Assembly: GCF_003570985.1 (NCBI RefSeq)
Contig: NZ_QXIW01000033.1
Span: 77,409-113,133 of the forward strand
Source: Candidatus Cryosericum hinesii
GTDB taxonomy: Bacteria; Caldisericota; Caldisericia; Cryosericales; Cryosericaceae
Reading direction: 5' to 3'
DNA: 35,725 bases
This document shows positions 1 through 8,399 of this stretch, one piece after another. Below the pieces are notes generated by a model. The model saw only the letters and a list, made by a program, of their open reading frames with translations. It searched no databases and had not been told where the DNA came from. The position numbers and the translations under genes were made by a program. Position 1 is the first letter of the stretch; each line of letters begins with the position of its first letter.

Positions 1-384
1 TCCATCGAGTTCCGTGACCAAAGCTGGCACAAGGAGGACACCCTGGCGTTCCTCAGGCAGGAACACCTCGGCTACATCGCCGTCGACGAGCCGCAGCTTC
101 GCAACCTCCTGCCCCTGGTCCCGGCTGTCACCAGCGATGTTGCTTATCTCCGGTTGCACGGACGCAATCCCAACTGGTTCGGCGCGAGCAAGGAAACACG
201 GTATGACTACCTCTACTCGAAGGAAGAGCTGGAACAGATGCTCCCGTCCATCCGCACCATGGCTGCAAGCGCGCCATTGATGTTCATCATGACCAACAAC
301 TGCCATCGGGGCCAGGCAGTGCAGAACGCACGGGATCTGCAGGCAATGACGTTATTTCCGGAACAAAACCGGCCGCAGCAATAG
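1..384 (+). CDS. DUF72 (YecE-like) family protein, 3' fragment
   Basis: The frame is open from base 1 and ends with TAG at 382-384, so only the last 127 residues are in the window and the start lies upstream. Two stretches are typical of the C-terminal half of DUF72/YecE proteins: IEFRDQSWHKEDTL near the beginning of the fragment, and LHGRNPNWFG followed by YDYLYSKEEL about 45 residues later. The end contains NNCHRGQAVQNA, which corresponds to the N-x-x-x-GQAxxNA segment of the family. DUF72 proteins adopt a TIM-barrel-like fold and have no established biochemical role, so none is assigned. The sirtuin gene follows 75 bases downstream on the same strand. Family assignment is confident; function is unknown. 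Confidence 0.85.
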   Translation, partial: SIEFRDQSWHKEDTLAFLRQEHLGYIAVDEPQLRNLLPLVPAVTSDVAYLRLHGRNPNWFGASKETRYDYLYSKEELEQMLPSIRTMAASAPLMFIMTNNCHRGQAVQNARDLQAMTLFPEQNRPQQ

Positions 385-387
385 CGC

Positions 388-393
388 TATACT
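388..393 (+). promoter_or_regulatory. Possible -10 box ahead of the sirtuin gene
   Basis: TATACT lies just after the DUF72 stop codon and about 67 bases before the sirtuin start. I could not find a convincing -35 hexamer at 16-18 bases upstream, so this is a weak call. The sirtuin could equally be co-transcribed with the DUF72 gene. Confidence 0.25.
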
Positions 394-459
394 GTACACG
401 CATTGGAAACCGGAGCCTCAGGCCCCGTTTTGCACATTGCAGAAGTGAGGAAGCAACAC

Positions 460-1200
460 ATGATGAATACACAGAAATTGGCAGAACTCATCCGGAAGTC
501 GCATCACATCGTCGCGCTGACTGGCGCAGGAATATCGACGGCTGCGGGCATCCCAGACTTTCGAGGTCCAAACGGGCTCTACGTGACCCGCCGGTATGAC
601 CCCGAGAAGACTTTCGACATCGACTGGTTCGACACAGATCCCCGCACCTTCTTCGCATTCGCCCGTGACTTCCTGACGATGGTCGACCGTGTTGAGCCGA
701 CTCAGGCTCATGCTTTCCTGGCCGAACTCGAGCAGCAAGGTCTGCTCCAGTCTGTGATCACCCAGAACATCGACGGCTTGCACCAGAAAGCGGGTAGCAG
801 GAACGTCATCGAGGTACACGGCAGCTTTCAACAGGGGCATTGCAGAGGGTGTGGACACGACTACTCGTATGACGAACTCAAACATAAGATTCTCGCCGAG
901 GAGGTTCCCCATTGCGACCACTGTAAGGGCGTGATCAAGCCGGACATCGTCTTCTACGGCGAGGCAGTTCGAGGCATGGATGAAGCAGAATCGGAAGCTC
1001 GCCATGCAGACTTGTTTCTGGCCATCGGAACGTCGCTGACTGTCTATCCTGCAGCAATGCTGCCACAGTTCAGCGGCGGCCCGGTCGTATCCATTAACCG
1101 CGGGGCCTTGGGCGAGGTCGTTCGAGGTATGGAATCCATTGAGCGCGACATCGACGAAGTGTTCGCTGAGGTCAGGAGTATACTCTCTCCGAGTTTGTGA
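460..1200 (+). CDS. NAD-dependent protein deacylase (sirtuin, Sir2 family)
   Basis: Sirtuins remove acyl groups from lysines while consuming NAD+, giving nicotinamide and O-acyl-ADP-ribose; the enzyme is cytosolic. The 246-residue length is normal for a bacterial single-domain sirtuin. Visible motifs are the NAD-binding GAGIS...[12 protein letters not shown] (residues 22-41), [12 protein letters not shown] (101-112), the catalytic His in HG (residue 120), a four-cysteine zinc site (Cys128, Cys131, Cys152, Cys155) and [10 protein letters not shown] (190-199). I chose ATG 460 because a GAGG lies 9 bases upstream; an in-frame TTG at 403 would add 19 residues without similarity to the family. A second ATG at 463 is also possible. 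Deacetylase versus desuccinylase specificity cannot be decided from the sequence. The gene ends just before a strong hairpin. Confidence 0.95.
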   Translation: MMNTQKLAELIRKSHHIVALTGAGISTAAGIPDFRGPNGLYVTRRYDPEKTFDIDWFDTDPRTFFAFARDFLTMVDRVEPTQAHAFLAELEQQGLLQSVITQNIDGLHQKAGSRNVIEVHGSFQQGHCRGCGHDYSYDELKHKILAEEVPHCDHCKGVIKPDIVFYGEAVRGMDEAESEARHADLFLAIGTSLTVYPAAMLPQFSGGPVVSINRGALGEVVRGMESIERDIDEVFAEVRSILSPSL

Positions 1201-1227
1201 CACAGTCGACGCGAATCTTCTCGAAAT

Positions 1228-1260
1228 GTGAGCCCCTCGCCTGCAAGGCGAGGGGCTCAC
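1228..1260. terminator. Perfect 14-bp hairpin between convergent genes, probable bidirectional terminator
   Basis: Bases 1228-1241 are perfectly complementary to 1247-1260, leaving a 5-base loop (3 bases if a T-A pair at 1242/1246 forms). The stem is mostly G-C. It lies 27 bases after the sirtuin stop and 22 bases after the stop of the converging Na/phosphate gene. There is no clear T-run on either side, so strict intrinsic termination is not certain. Confidence 0.75.
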
Positions 1261-1282
1261 CATATCCCTGGACGAAAGACGG

Positions 1283-2899
1283 CTAGTACACGCCCAGGAC
1301 GACGTCCGCTATGTTGTCGGAATGGTCCGAGATGCGCTCGAGGTTCGTGAACAGATCGACGACGACGACACCGACCTGCGGGTCCAACTCATGCGCGTTC
1401 AGCCTCAAGATGTTCCGGGACATGCATTCCTTCGTCATCAGGTCGCAGCGGTCTTCCATGTCCTTCACGTGCTTGGCCCGTTCGGCGTCATAGTCGCGCA
1501 ACGCCGTCATGGCCTCGTCCAGTGTCGCAAGGACATGGGCAAACTCAGCCTTCAGATCGTCCTGCGTATCATTGTTGAGCTTCAGCCTCTTGTCGTCCTT
1601 GATCTGGATGAGTTCGACGAGGTTGGTGGCGTGGTCGCCCACGCGTTCGATGTCATTGACTGCATGCATCAGAGCCATGACACGCGTGCCCTGCGCCTCG
1701 GAGAGATCGTGCTCGGTGATCTTGGTGAGGTACCCGGTGATCTCCTTCTGCATGGAGTTCACCAGTTCCTCGTTGCCGAGCACAATCTCCAGGAGGTTCA
1801 TACGGTTCTCGAAGAGGGCGATCCTGCAGTCATCCACCATCTCGTAGGTAATGTGTCCCATGCGGTAGAGTTCCTGCGTTGCCTGGGAAAGAGCTACGGA
1901 CGGCGTCGCAAGTACTCGATCGTCAATGAACTGGACGATCCGGGTTTCGACCTCCTTCTCCTTGGACGGCAGGAGCCGCACGACCAGCTTCTCGAACGGG
2001 TTGATGAAAATCAGGGCAATGATGGTCATGAGGACGTTGAACATCGTGTGCGCGTTGGCCACCTGATGAGGTAGACTCGCCGCAGTGAGTTGAACGAGCT
2101 TGGCGAACGGCTTCAGGAATGGGAACATGATAATCGTGCCCAAGAAGTTGAACAGGAAGTGCGTGAGCGCCGCTCGCCTGCTGGTAATGTTGGCACCGAG
2201 ACTGGCAAGCCCCGCGGTCACGGTCGTCCCGATGTTGGCTCCCAGGATCAGGGCGATCGACGACGGCAGCGTAATCATCCCTTTCATCGCAAGGGCAACG
2301 ATCAAGCTGGTACTCACCGACGAGCTCTGGATGAGCGCAGTGAACACGGCTCCGGCGCCAACACCCAGGATAGGGACCTGGCCAAACCGTACCAGGAAGT
2401 TGATGAAGCCTGGATTGTCCTTCAGCGGCGCGAGGGTGTCCGCCATGAAGTAGAGGCCGAAGAACAAGATACCGAAGCCAAGAATAGCCTCGCCGATAGC
2501 TTTGCTGGTCTTGCGCTTGACGAAGAATTCCATCATGACGCCTACCAGCATGAAGAGCCAGACCAGCTTATCCAGCTTAAGCACAATGATCTGGGCCGTG
2601 ATGGTCGTGCCGATGTTGGCACCGAAGATGACGCCCATGGCCTGTCTCAGCGTCATCAGTCCAGCGTTGGCAAACCCAACGACCATGACCGTCGTGGCTC
2701 CGCTGCTCTGGATGATGCCAGTGACCACCATACCGACCAGCACCCCGCGGATTGGTTTGTTCGTGAGAGCCTGCAGGATGCGTCTGAGAGAATCTCCGGC
2801 CGCCTTCTGAAGTCCATCCCCAAGGAGTTTCATGCCGTACAGGAAGAAGGACAACCCAATAACGAGATTCATGGCTAGCGAAAGGTATTGACCACGCAT
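1283..2899 (-). CDS. Na+/phosphate cotransporter (NptA/PNaS family) with C-terminal PhoU-like domain
   Basis: This 538-residue membrane protein belongs to the Na/Pi cotransporter II family, which couples phosphate uptake (or exchange) to the sodium gradient. The N-terminal two thirds contains the two inverted family repeats, each marked by a QSS signature: GIIQSSGATT near residue 62 and ALIQSSSVSTS near residue 190, each followed by a GANIGTT segment. Multiple hydrophobic segments run from about residue 8 to 310. The last roughly 220 residues are soluble, charged and helical and resemble the PhoU-like domain commonly fused to bacterial members; it probably has a regulatory role. GGAGG at 2905-2909 sits 5 bases before ATG 2899. 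A good promoter lies upstream (2953-2980), so it need not depend on galE, which is on the same strand further upstream. Confidence 0.93.
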   Translation of the reverse strand: MRGQYLSLAMNLVIGLSFFLYGMKLLGDGLQKAAGDSLRRILQALTNKPIRGVLVGMVVTGIIQSSGATTVMVVGFANAGLMTLRQAMGVIFGANIGTTITAQIIVLKLDKLVWLFMLVGVMMEFFVKRKTSKAIGEAILGFGILFFGLYFMADTLAPLKDNPGFINFLVRFGQVPILGVGAGAVFTALIQSSSVSTSLIVALAMKGMITLPSSIALILGANIGTTVTAGLASLGANITSRRAALTHFLFNFLGTIIMFPFLKPFAKLVQLTAASLPHQVANAHTMFNVLMTIIALIFINPFEKLVVRLLPSKEKEVETRIVQFIDDRVLATPSVALSQATQELYRMGHITYEMVDDCRIALFENRMNLLEIVLGNEELVNSMQKEITGYLTKITEHDLSEAQGTRVMALMHAVNDIERVGDHATNLVELIQIKDDKRLKLNNDTQDDLKAEFAHVLATLDEAMTALRDYDAERAKHVKDMEDRCDLMTKECMSRNILRLNAHELDPQVGVVVVDLFTNLERISDHSDNIADVVLGVY

Positions 2900-2952
2900 T
2901 CGTGCCTCCGAGAGTCAGTTTTCGGGCCAGTCTAGTAGTGTGCAAACAATTT

Positions 2953-2980
2953 ATTTTATGACATTACACCAACTGGTCAA
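2953..2980 (-). promoter_or_regulatory. Sigma-70-type promoter for the Na/phosphate cotransporter
   Basis: Read on the minus strand, TTGACC (2975-2980) and TAAAAT (2953-2958) are separated by 16 bases and match the -35/-10 consensus at 5 of 6 positions each. The -10 box lies about 53 bases before the start codon, inside an AT-rich patch of otherwise GC-rich DNA. Confidence 0.6.
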
Positions 2981-3010
2981 ACAGCGAGTCGGAAGGAACG
3001 GAACATCATC

Positions 3011-3022
3011 GTCATGCATGAC
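3011..3022. repeat. Perfect 12-bp palindrome at the end of galE
   Basis: GTCATGCATGAC reads the same on both strands and ends at the first base of the galE stop triplet. It lies upstream of the cotransporter promoter. It could be a protein-binding site or chance; no family of regulator is suggested by it. Confidence 0.3.
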
Positions 3023-4005
3023 TAGCGGATCGGTCGATGCTGCTCCCAGTTCCACGCTGTCCGGACAATAGCCTCGAGGTCCGCCAGCTGAGGCGTCCAC
3101 CCCAGTTCTCGGCATGCCCGCAGATTGCTTGCCACAAGCACCGCAGGGTCCCCCTCGCGTCGGCCCGCCTCAAGGATCGGGATGTCATGCCCCACGACCC
3201 GCTGGGCAGTCTGGATGATCTGCCTCACCGAGAATCCCTCGCCGTTTCCCAGGTTATATGTAGCCTCCGCCTGTCGCTCGAGTGACTCCAGGGCAAGAAC
3301 ATGGGCATCTGCAAGATCATTCACATGGACGTAGTCCCGAATGCAGGTACCATCAGCTGTCGCATAGTCACGCCCGAACACGTTCACCGACGATATCCGG
3401 CCCGCTGCAGCTTGCAGCACCAGAGGTATCAGATGTGTTTCCGGATCATGGTCCTCGCCAATTCCACCATTGGGATCGGCTCCGGCGGCGTTGAAGTATC
3501 GCAGGGAGACTGAACGCAGCCCATATGCCACAACGTAGTCATGCAGTATTCCCTCGATGACCACCTTGGTGCGCCCGTAGACGTTAGTCGGCGCCAAAGC
3601 GCTGTCCTCGCCTATTGGAACGGTGGTCGGCTCTCCATAAACAGCAGCTGAGCTGGAAAAGACGATGCGGTCGACACCCGTTGTACGCATAGCATCGAGA
3701 AGATGCAGCGTACCGATCACATTGTTCGTGTAGTAGGTGCGAGGCTCAATCATCGATTCGCCGACAAGACTGCAGGCTGCAAAGTGGATGATGCTCGTCA
3801 CGTGGAACTGTCGGATGGTCATCGCGACATGGGCCGTGTCGGCGATGTCGCCGACAATAAGCGGAACATCCTGTGAAACAGCCCAGCGATGCCCTTTAGA
3901 AAGATTGTCGAACACGGCGACCTGATAGCCGTTCCGTACGAGCCTCCGTACAGTGTGCGATCCAATGTAGCCAGCGCCACCAGTCACGAGAATCGTTCCA
4001 GTCAT
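3022..4005 (-). CDS. galE: UDP-glucose 4-epimerase
   Basis: GalE interconverts UDP-galactose and UDP-glucose using tightly bound NAD+, regenerating UDP-glucose for GalT in the Leloir pathway and supplying UDP-galactose for surface polysaccharides. The 327 residues form a complete extended short-chain dehydrogenase: Rossmann motif TGGAGYIGSH at residues 8-17, SSSAAVYGEP (117-126) carrying the active-site Ser, and the catalytic Tyr143-x-x-x-Lys147 in NVYGRTK. SLRYFNAAGADP, GRDYATADGTCIRDYVHVND and the YNLGNGEGFSV segment are classic GalE signatures. ATG 4005 is preceded by a strong AGGTGGAGGGG ribosome-binding region. It is transcribed divergently from galT across a 168-base regulatory region. 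Confidence 0.96.
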   Translation of the reverse strand: MTGTILVTGGAGYIGSHTVRRLVRNGYQVAVFDNLSKGHRWAVSQDVPLIVGDIADTAHVAMTIRQFHVTSIIHFAACSLVGESMIEPRTYYTNNVIGTLHLLDAMRTTGVDRIVFSSSAAVYGEPTTVPIGEDSALAPTNVYGRTKVVIEGILHDYVVAYGLRSVSLRYFNAAGADPNGGIGEDHDPETHLIPLVLQAAAGRISSVNVFGRDYATADGTCIRDYVHVNDLADAHVLALESLERQAEATYNLGNGEGFSVRQIIQTAQRVVGHDIPILEAGRREGDPAVLVASNLRACRELGWTPQLADLEAIVRTAWNWEQHRPIR

Positions 4006-4045
4006 TACCCCTCCACCTCTTCAGCACATACTTGGTTACACAAGT

Positions 4046-4074
4046 AGTATAGTCTGCATGGCCTGCATGAACAA
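4046..4074 (-). promoter_or_regulatory. Candidate galE promoter
   Basis: On the minus strand, TTGTTC (4069-4074) and TATACT (4046-4051) are separated by exactly 17 bases. The -10 matches consensus at 5 of 6, the -35 only at 3 of 6. An imperfect palindrome TGCATGGCCTGCA (4055-4067) fills the spacer and is a possible operator. Confidence 0.45.
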
Positions 4075-4116
4075 GCAAACAGCATCGCCCGACCTGTACC
4101 AATGCAGGTATTAGGC

Positions 4117-4122
4117 TATAAT
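4117..4122 (+). promoter_or_regulatory. Consensus -10 box (TATAAT) for the galT operon
   Basis: A perfect TATAAT lies 51 bases before the galT start. The -35 region 17 bases upstream (around 4094-4099, CTGTAC) is poor, which is usual for promoters that need an activator. Together with the galE box it makes a compact divergent control region. Confidence 0.5.
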
Positions 4123-4136
4123 ACATTATGAAAAGC

Positions 4137-4152
4137 CAGTGCTACGGCACTG
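4137..4152. promoter_or_regulatory. Inverted repeat in the galT leader, possible operator or hairpin
   Basis: CAGTGC and GCACTG are perfect inverted 6-bp arms around a 4-base spacer, located about 15 bases downstream of the TATAAT box and 9 bases before the ribosome-binding site. The position suits a repressor site or an RNA hairpin. The local regulator that might bind is not encoded next to it. Confidence 0.4.
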
Positions 4153-4173
4153 TTGAGAAACAGGAGGACCACG

Positions 4174-5163
4174 ATGGCAGAACTACGATGGAACCCACTT
4201 CTGCGCACATGGACGATGGTGGCAGGCAACAGGCAGGCACGACCCAACCTGCGCACCGATGGCTGCCCCTTCTGCCCTGGATCGGGCAACGTCCCGTCCA
4301 CTTACGACGTTCTCGAATACGACAACGACTTCCCAGCACTGACGACGGATCCCGACGAACCCGACGCCGTCGGATCAGAGCTATCGCCGGTTGCTCCCAA
4401 CTATGGCAAGTGCGAGGTCATCCTGTACTCTCCACAGCACGATGCCAGCCTCCACGACCTGAGTATCGCGCATCTGACACGCCTGGTGGAACTCTGGACC
4501 GAGAGGCAACGGATTCTCTCGAGCGATCCTCGCATCAAATACATCTTTCCCTTCGAGAATCGTGGTGAGGAAGTCGGCGTCACCATGCGGCACCCCCATG
4601 GACAGCTCTACGCCTACCCATTTGTCCCGCTGAAGATCAGGACGGAACTGGACAGTGCACGCGCCTGGCACAACGAACATGGAAGCTGTATGTTCTGCGA
4701 CCTTACCCGCGACGAAATGTCGGACGGCCGGCGCATCATCTTAGCAAACGAGAGTTTCGTGGCATATATCCCGTCGTTCACCGACTACCCATATGGTGTC
4801 TTTGTCACGAGCCGTGTGCACAGGGGATCCTTCCTGGATTTTACACCCTCGGAACGGACGGACCTTGCCCGCATACTCAAGACCCTCACCGGAGGGTTCG
4901 ACCTGTTGTTTGCCCGGCGCTTCCCTTACATGATGTGCTTCCATCAGACACCGGTGAACAGCCCGGAAGACGCTGGCTGTGAGGACTCATACCACTTTCA
5001 CATCGAGTTCTACCCTCCACTCCGGGGCGAAACAACCGTAAAGTACTACGCCTCGTCAGAGATGGGCGCGTGGGCAGCATGCAATCCTCTGCGCGTAGAG
5101 GATACTGCACCGGCTCTTGCGGCAGCATGCAGGAAGTTCGAGCAGACCATAGTGAAACCGTGA
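4174..5163 (+). CDS. galT: Galactose-1-phosphate uridylyltransferase
   Basis: GalT swaps UMP between UDP-glucose and galactose-1-phosphate, giving glucose-1-phosphate and UDP-galactose. The 329-residue protein has the class I histidine-triad layout. A CPFC zinc-binding pair sits at residues 31-34, and the active-site HPHGQ at 140-144 makes His142 the expected uridylylated nucleophile. Further features are an FCDL segment near residue 174, and a second H-x-H (HFHIEFYPP, His274/His276) in the C-terminal half. I chose ATG 4174 because AGGAGG at 4162-4167 is 6 bases upstream; the in-frame TTG at 4153 lies upstream of that site. The stop codon at 5161-5163 is directly followed by galK, so the two are translationally close. 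Confidence 0.95.
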   Translation: MAELRWNPLLRTWTMVAGNRQARPNLRTDGCPFCPGSGNVPSTYDVLEYDNDFPALTTDPDEPDAVGSELSPVAPNYGKCEVILYSPQHDASLHDLSIAHLTRLVELWTERQRILSSDPRIKYIFPFENRGEEVGVTMRHPHGQLYAYPFVPLKIRTELDSARAWHNEHGSCMFCDLTRDEMSDGRRIILANESFVAYIPSFTDYPYGVFVTSRVHRGSFLDFTPSERTDLARILKTLTGGFDLLFARRFPYMMCFHQTPVNSPEDAGCEDSYHFHIEFYPPLRGETTVKYYASSEMGAWAACNPLRVEDTAPALAAACRKFEQTIVKP

Positions 5164-5165
5164 GC

Positions 5166-6332
5166 ATGCCTCCGTTCCTTGCCCAGGAGTTCGTGCATCT
5201 CTACGGTACCGGGGACCATGAAGTCCGGTCATTTTTCGCTCCTGGCCGAGCAAACCTCATCGGAGAACACATCGACTACAACGGCGGTCTGGTCATGCCC
5301 GCGGCAGTCACGCTAGGGATTACGGCAACCTGCCGGCTCCGCTCCGACCGTCTCATCAGACTTCACTCATCGGATGACGCGCTGGCCGTCCAGATCGACC
5401 TCGACCGACCCATCGAACCCGACCCTGCACGCGGCTGGGGCAACTACCCGGCGGGAGTCCTCCGTGAACTCCTTCTCCAGGAAGTGAATTTCATGGGAGC
5501 CGACGTCCTCTTCACTACGACGCTTCCACAGGGAGCCGGACTCTCATCCTCTGCAGCTATGGAAGTATTGACTGCGTTTTCCTTTCTCGCACTCGCGGGG
5601 GCACCCACGAACGACCTCAAGGCCATCGCCCTGCTTTGCCAGAAGGTGGAGAACCAGTTTGTCGGAGTCAATTGCGGCATCATGGATCAGTTCGCCGTCG
5701 CGCTCGGCAGGGAGAACTGTGCCCTGCTGCTCGACTGTGAATCGCAGGACTACCACTATGTGCCTGTGGCCTTGGGGGCACACGCTCTGGTTATCATGAA
5801 CACATCCAGGCAGAGGCAACTGGCCGGCTCAAAGTACAACGAACGGAGAGCCGAGTGCGATGCCGTACTCCGACTTCTCGGCACAGATGCGCCCCGAAAC
5901 GGTCTCGTCCATGCTCCATGGGAAAGCATACTGTCCCATGTTTCGGACCCGGTGCTGCGGAGAAGAGCACGTCATGTCATCTCTGAGCAGGCACGGGTCG
6001 AACAGGCCTGTCGCGTGCTAGCAGCCGGCGACCTGGCCGCATTCGGGAGACTGCTTACAGAGTCTCACGCGTCGCTTCGAGATGACTACGAAGTGACCGG
6101 ACCACATCTCGATGCGATCGTTTGTGCCGCACTTCAGGCTCCAGGATGCCTGGGGGCCCGCATGACGGGCGCCGGTTTCGGAGGCTGTGCAATCGCGCTC
6201 GTCGAGCAGGTCGAGATTCCAGACTTCACCTCTTCGGTTCGATCCGCCTACCTGGCAGCGACTGGTTTGGAACCTGCATTTTATGTGACACACGCGGCTG
6301 ATGGTGTCCACGAAACGACCAGGAAGGGGTAG
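5166..6332 (+). CDS. galK: Galactokinase
   Basis: GalK phosphorylates alpha-D-galactose with ATP to galactose-1-phosphate, the first committed Leloir step. This is a complete 388-residue GHMP kinase: the galactokinase signature PGRANLIGEHIDYNGG lies at residues 26-41, the ATP-binding LPQGAGLSSSAAME near 120, the catalytic-base Asp174 in NCGIMDQF, and the third GHMP motif MTGAGFGGCA near 332. The start is ambiguous between ATG 5166 and GTG 5160, the latter overlapping the galT TGA; no strong ribosome-binding site is visible, suggesting coupling to galT. I prefer ATG 5166, which gives a family-typical N-terminus. The gene ends one base before the alpha-galactosidase start. Confidence 0.95.
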   Translation: MPPFLAQEFVHLYGTGDHEVRSFFAPGRANLIGEHIDYNGGLVMPAAVTLGITATCRLRSDRLIRLHSSDDALAVQIDLDRPIEPDPARGWGNYPAGVLRELLLQEVNFMGADVLFTTTLPQGAGLSSSAAMEVLTAFSFLALAGAPTNDLKAIALLCQKVENQFVGVNCGIMDQFAVALGRENCALLLDCESQDYHYVPVALGAHALVIMNTSRQRQLAGSKYNERRAECDAVLRLLGTDAPRNGLVHAPWESILSHVSDPVLRRRARHVISEQARVEQACRVLAAGDLAAFGRLLTESHASLRDDYEVTGPHLDAIVCAALQAPGCLGARMTGAGFGGCAIALVEQVEIPDFTSSVRSAYLAATGLEPAFYVTHAADGVHETTRKG

Positions 6333-6333
6333 A

Positions 6334-8355
6334 ATGGAAAATGTAAGGGGAAAACTGACCTATCGTTGCGGGGCGGTTGTCAAGACCTTGAACTTCGACC
6401 TGGACGGGCCAGCGGAAAATGATGACCTCGTCATTGCGCCGGCCATAAGCACAACTGCTCCCGGAGAACACTGGACCATCACCGTGACCTCTCGCACCAC
6501 GGTGAAGCTGCTCACAGCAGAACTGCGAGTCCCCATTGCTGTTCCACCGTCCAGCCGCGTCTTCGTGAATGGCTACCAGACGTGGACAGAATCACATGAG
6601 ATGGGACCCAGGGATCGTATCCCTTCACTCAACAGGCTGGCCCGCTCACGGTGTTCCATGTACGGCGATTACGAATACGTCACGAACCCCGGCTTTCCGG
6701 GACGTTTCCACGGCTGGACCTATGGATACGTTCGAACCGAACCTGATCTCTTGACTCTGTTTGCCTCACTGGCTGAACATACAGGATTCACCCTGATCAC
6801 GGTCACCGCCTCCGCGGGAAGAGCCATCCTCCAGAAGGAGTGTGGAGGGGTCATGCCTGTTGAACCGTATCTTCTGTACGACGTGTACGTAGGAACTGGA
6901 ACGGACAGCGAGACCTTCGGCCGCTATTTCGACCTCCTTGGTCTCCGGCGCCTCCGGACGCCACCTCTGACCGGCTGGACAAGCTGGTATAACTACTACA
7001 CGAGCATCACGCAGGAGATCCTTCGACACAACCTCGACGCGCTCAGCGAACACGAGGTCCCTCTCGACGCCTTCCAGATCGACGACGGGTGGCAACATGC
7101 CGTCGGCGATTGGTTGACAACCAATGCAAAATTCCCGGACGGGATGGGGGCTATGGCCGATGCAATCCACGGGCGCGGCTACAAAGCCGGCTTGTGGCTA
7201 GCGCCCTTCATCGCCGAGGAGGCATCTGACCTGCTGCACGATCATCGCGACTGGTTCCTTACCGAGGATGACGGACACCTCGTCAAGGCTGGTTACAACC
7301 TAGGCTGGAGCGGCTTCTTCTACTCGCTTGACATGGCGAACCCGGCTGTCCGCACCTATCTCCGCGATGTCTTCAACCTGGTCCTCCACACCTGGCACTT
7401 CGATCTGGTCAAGCTCGACTTCCTGTATGCCGCCTGTCGCAGGGCCCCCGACGGCAAGACACGAGGCCAGGTCATGTCCGAATCCATGCAGTTCCTGCGC
7501 GACATTATCGGGGACAACCTCATTCTGGGATGTGGCGTTCCACTCGGCCCTGCATTTGGACAGGTCGACTTCTGCCGAATCGGCGGAGATGTCGCCCTGA
7601 AGTGGGAAGACCGCCTGTTGTCGACGATTCACTACCGCGAGCGGGTATCGACAGTCTGCGCACTGCGCAACACGATCAGCCGACGGCACCTGAACGGAAT
7701 GGCCTTCTGGAACGATCCGGACGTCTTCATCCTTCGTGACACCGGAAACAGTCTGACGGAGGCCCAGCGTCGCACGCTCTTCCTTGTGAACCAGGCGATG
7801 GGGGGCCTCGTCTTCACGTCAGACGACATCTCCTCCTACACGGACCAACAGCTCAGGCAGTACCTTTCCCAGTTTCCATTCTCTGCGAAGGCCGTCGATG
7901 AGGCCAGACCATTTGGTGAGGCATGGCGCTTGACCTTGCACGCAGAGAACGCCACATACATCGTCGCTGCCAATCTTGGCTCCCGGCCTGCTACGATAGA
8001 GCTGGATCCTGGTGTCTACTACTGCAATGGGCACCTGGTCGATGGACAAGAGCCCCTGAAGCTCCTTCCCTTCGATTCGACCTGTCTCCGGAAGGCGAAC
8101 GGGGACAACGTCGAACTCCTTGGAACCACGACCCACCTGTTCCCGGGCCTCGATGTCGCACACTTCGACTGCCACGAAACGTCAATAACATTCAAGCGGT
8201 TCGACACCGCACAACTCGAAGGTGAAGCACTGATAGGCGTCCCCGACGCATCCGATCGATGGACAGTGAACGGGGTAGCTGCAACCCCTGAGCGCCAGAG
8301 CGGTCACACGGTCTTACGAGCGCCCATATCGCGAGTTGCGCGGCCAGTCGATTGA
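6334..8355 (+). CDS. Alpha-galactosidase, glycoside hydrolase family 36
   Basis: This predicted retaining alpha-galactosidase cleaves terminal alpha-1,6-galactose from melibiose- or raffinose-type sugars. There is no signal peptide, so it should act on imported oligosaccharides and pass galactose to GalK encoded just upstream. The 673 residues show an N-terminal beta-rich domain with FVNGYQTWTES, then a TIM barrel with GWTSWYNYYTSIT, FQIDDGWQ (Asp250-Asp251), the nucleophile segment VKLDFLY (Asp362), and CRIGGDV, in which Asp419 is the likely acid/base. A smaller beta-rich C-terminal region follows. ATG 6334 is preceded by AGGAAGGGG; an upstream in-frame ATG at 6301 would overlap galK. Family is clear; fine specificity is inferred from galKTE context. 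Confidence 0.9.
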   Translation: MENVRGKLTYRCGAVVKTLNFDLDGPAENDDLVIAPAISTTAPGEHWTITVTSRTTVKLLTAELRVPIAVPPSSRVFVNGYQTWTESHEMGPRDRIPSLNRLARSRCSMYGDYEYVTNPGFPGRFHGWTYGYVRTEPDLLTLFASLAEHTGFTLITVTASAGRAILQKECGGVMPVEPYLLYDVYVGTGTDSETFGRYFDLLGLRRLRTPPLTGWTSWYNYYTSITQEILRHNLDALSEHEVPLDAFQIDDGWQHAVGDWLTTNAKFPDGMGAMADAIHGRGYKAGLWLAPFIAEEASDLLHDHRDWFLTEDDGHLVKAGYNLGWSGFFYSLDMANPAVRTYLRDVFNLVLHTWHFDLVKLDFLYAACRRAPDGKTRGQVMSESMQFLRDIIGDNLILGCGVPLGPAFGQVDFCRIGGDVALKWEDRLLSTIHYRERVSTVCALRNTISRRHLNGMAFWNDPDVFILRDTGNSLTEAQRRTLFLVNQAMGGLVFTSDDISSYTDQQLRQYLSQFPFSAKAVDEARPFGEAWRLTLHAENATYIVAANLGSRPATIELDPGVYYCNGHLVDGQEPLKLLPFDSTCLRKANGDNVELLGTTTHLFPGLDVAHFDCHETSITFKRFDTAQLEGEALIGVPDASDRWTVNGVAATPERQSGHTVLRAPISRVARPVD

Positions 8356-8399
8356 GGCATACTACTGACACCGGCTACACCAGACAAGGAGGTATGACC

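Noticed and set aside
418-1263. 281-codon minus-strand frame over the sirtuin gene
   Set aside because: Antisense to a gene with every sirtuin motif intact, and its own translation resembles nothing.
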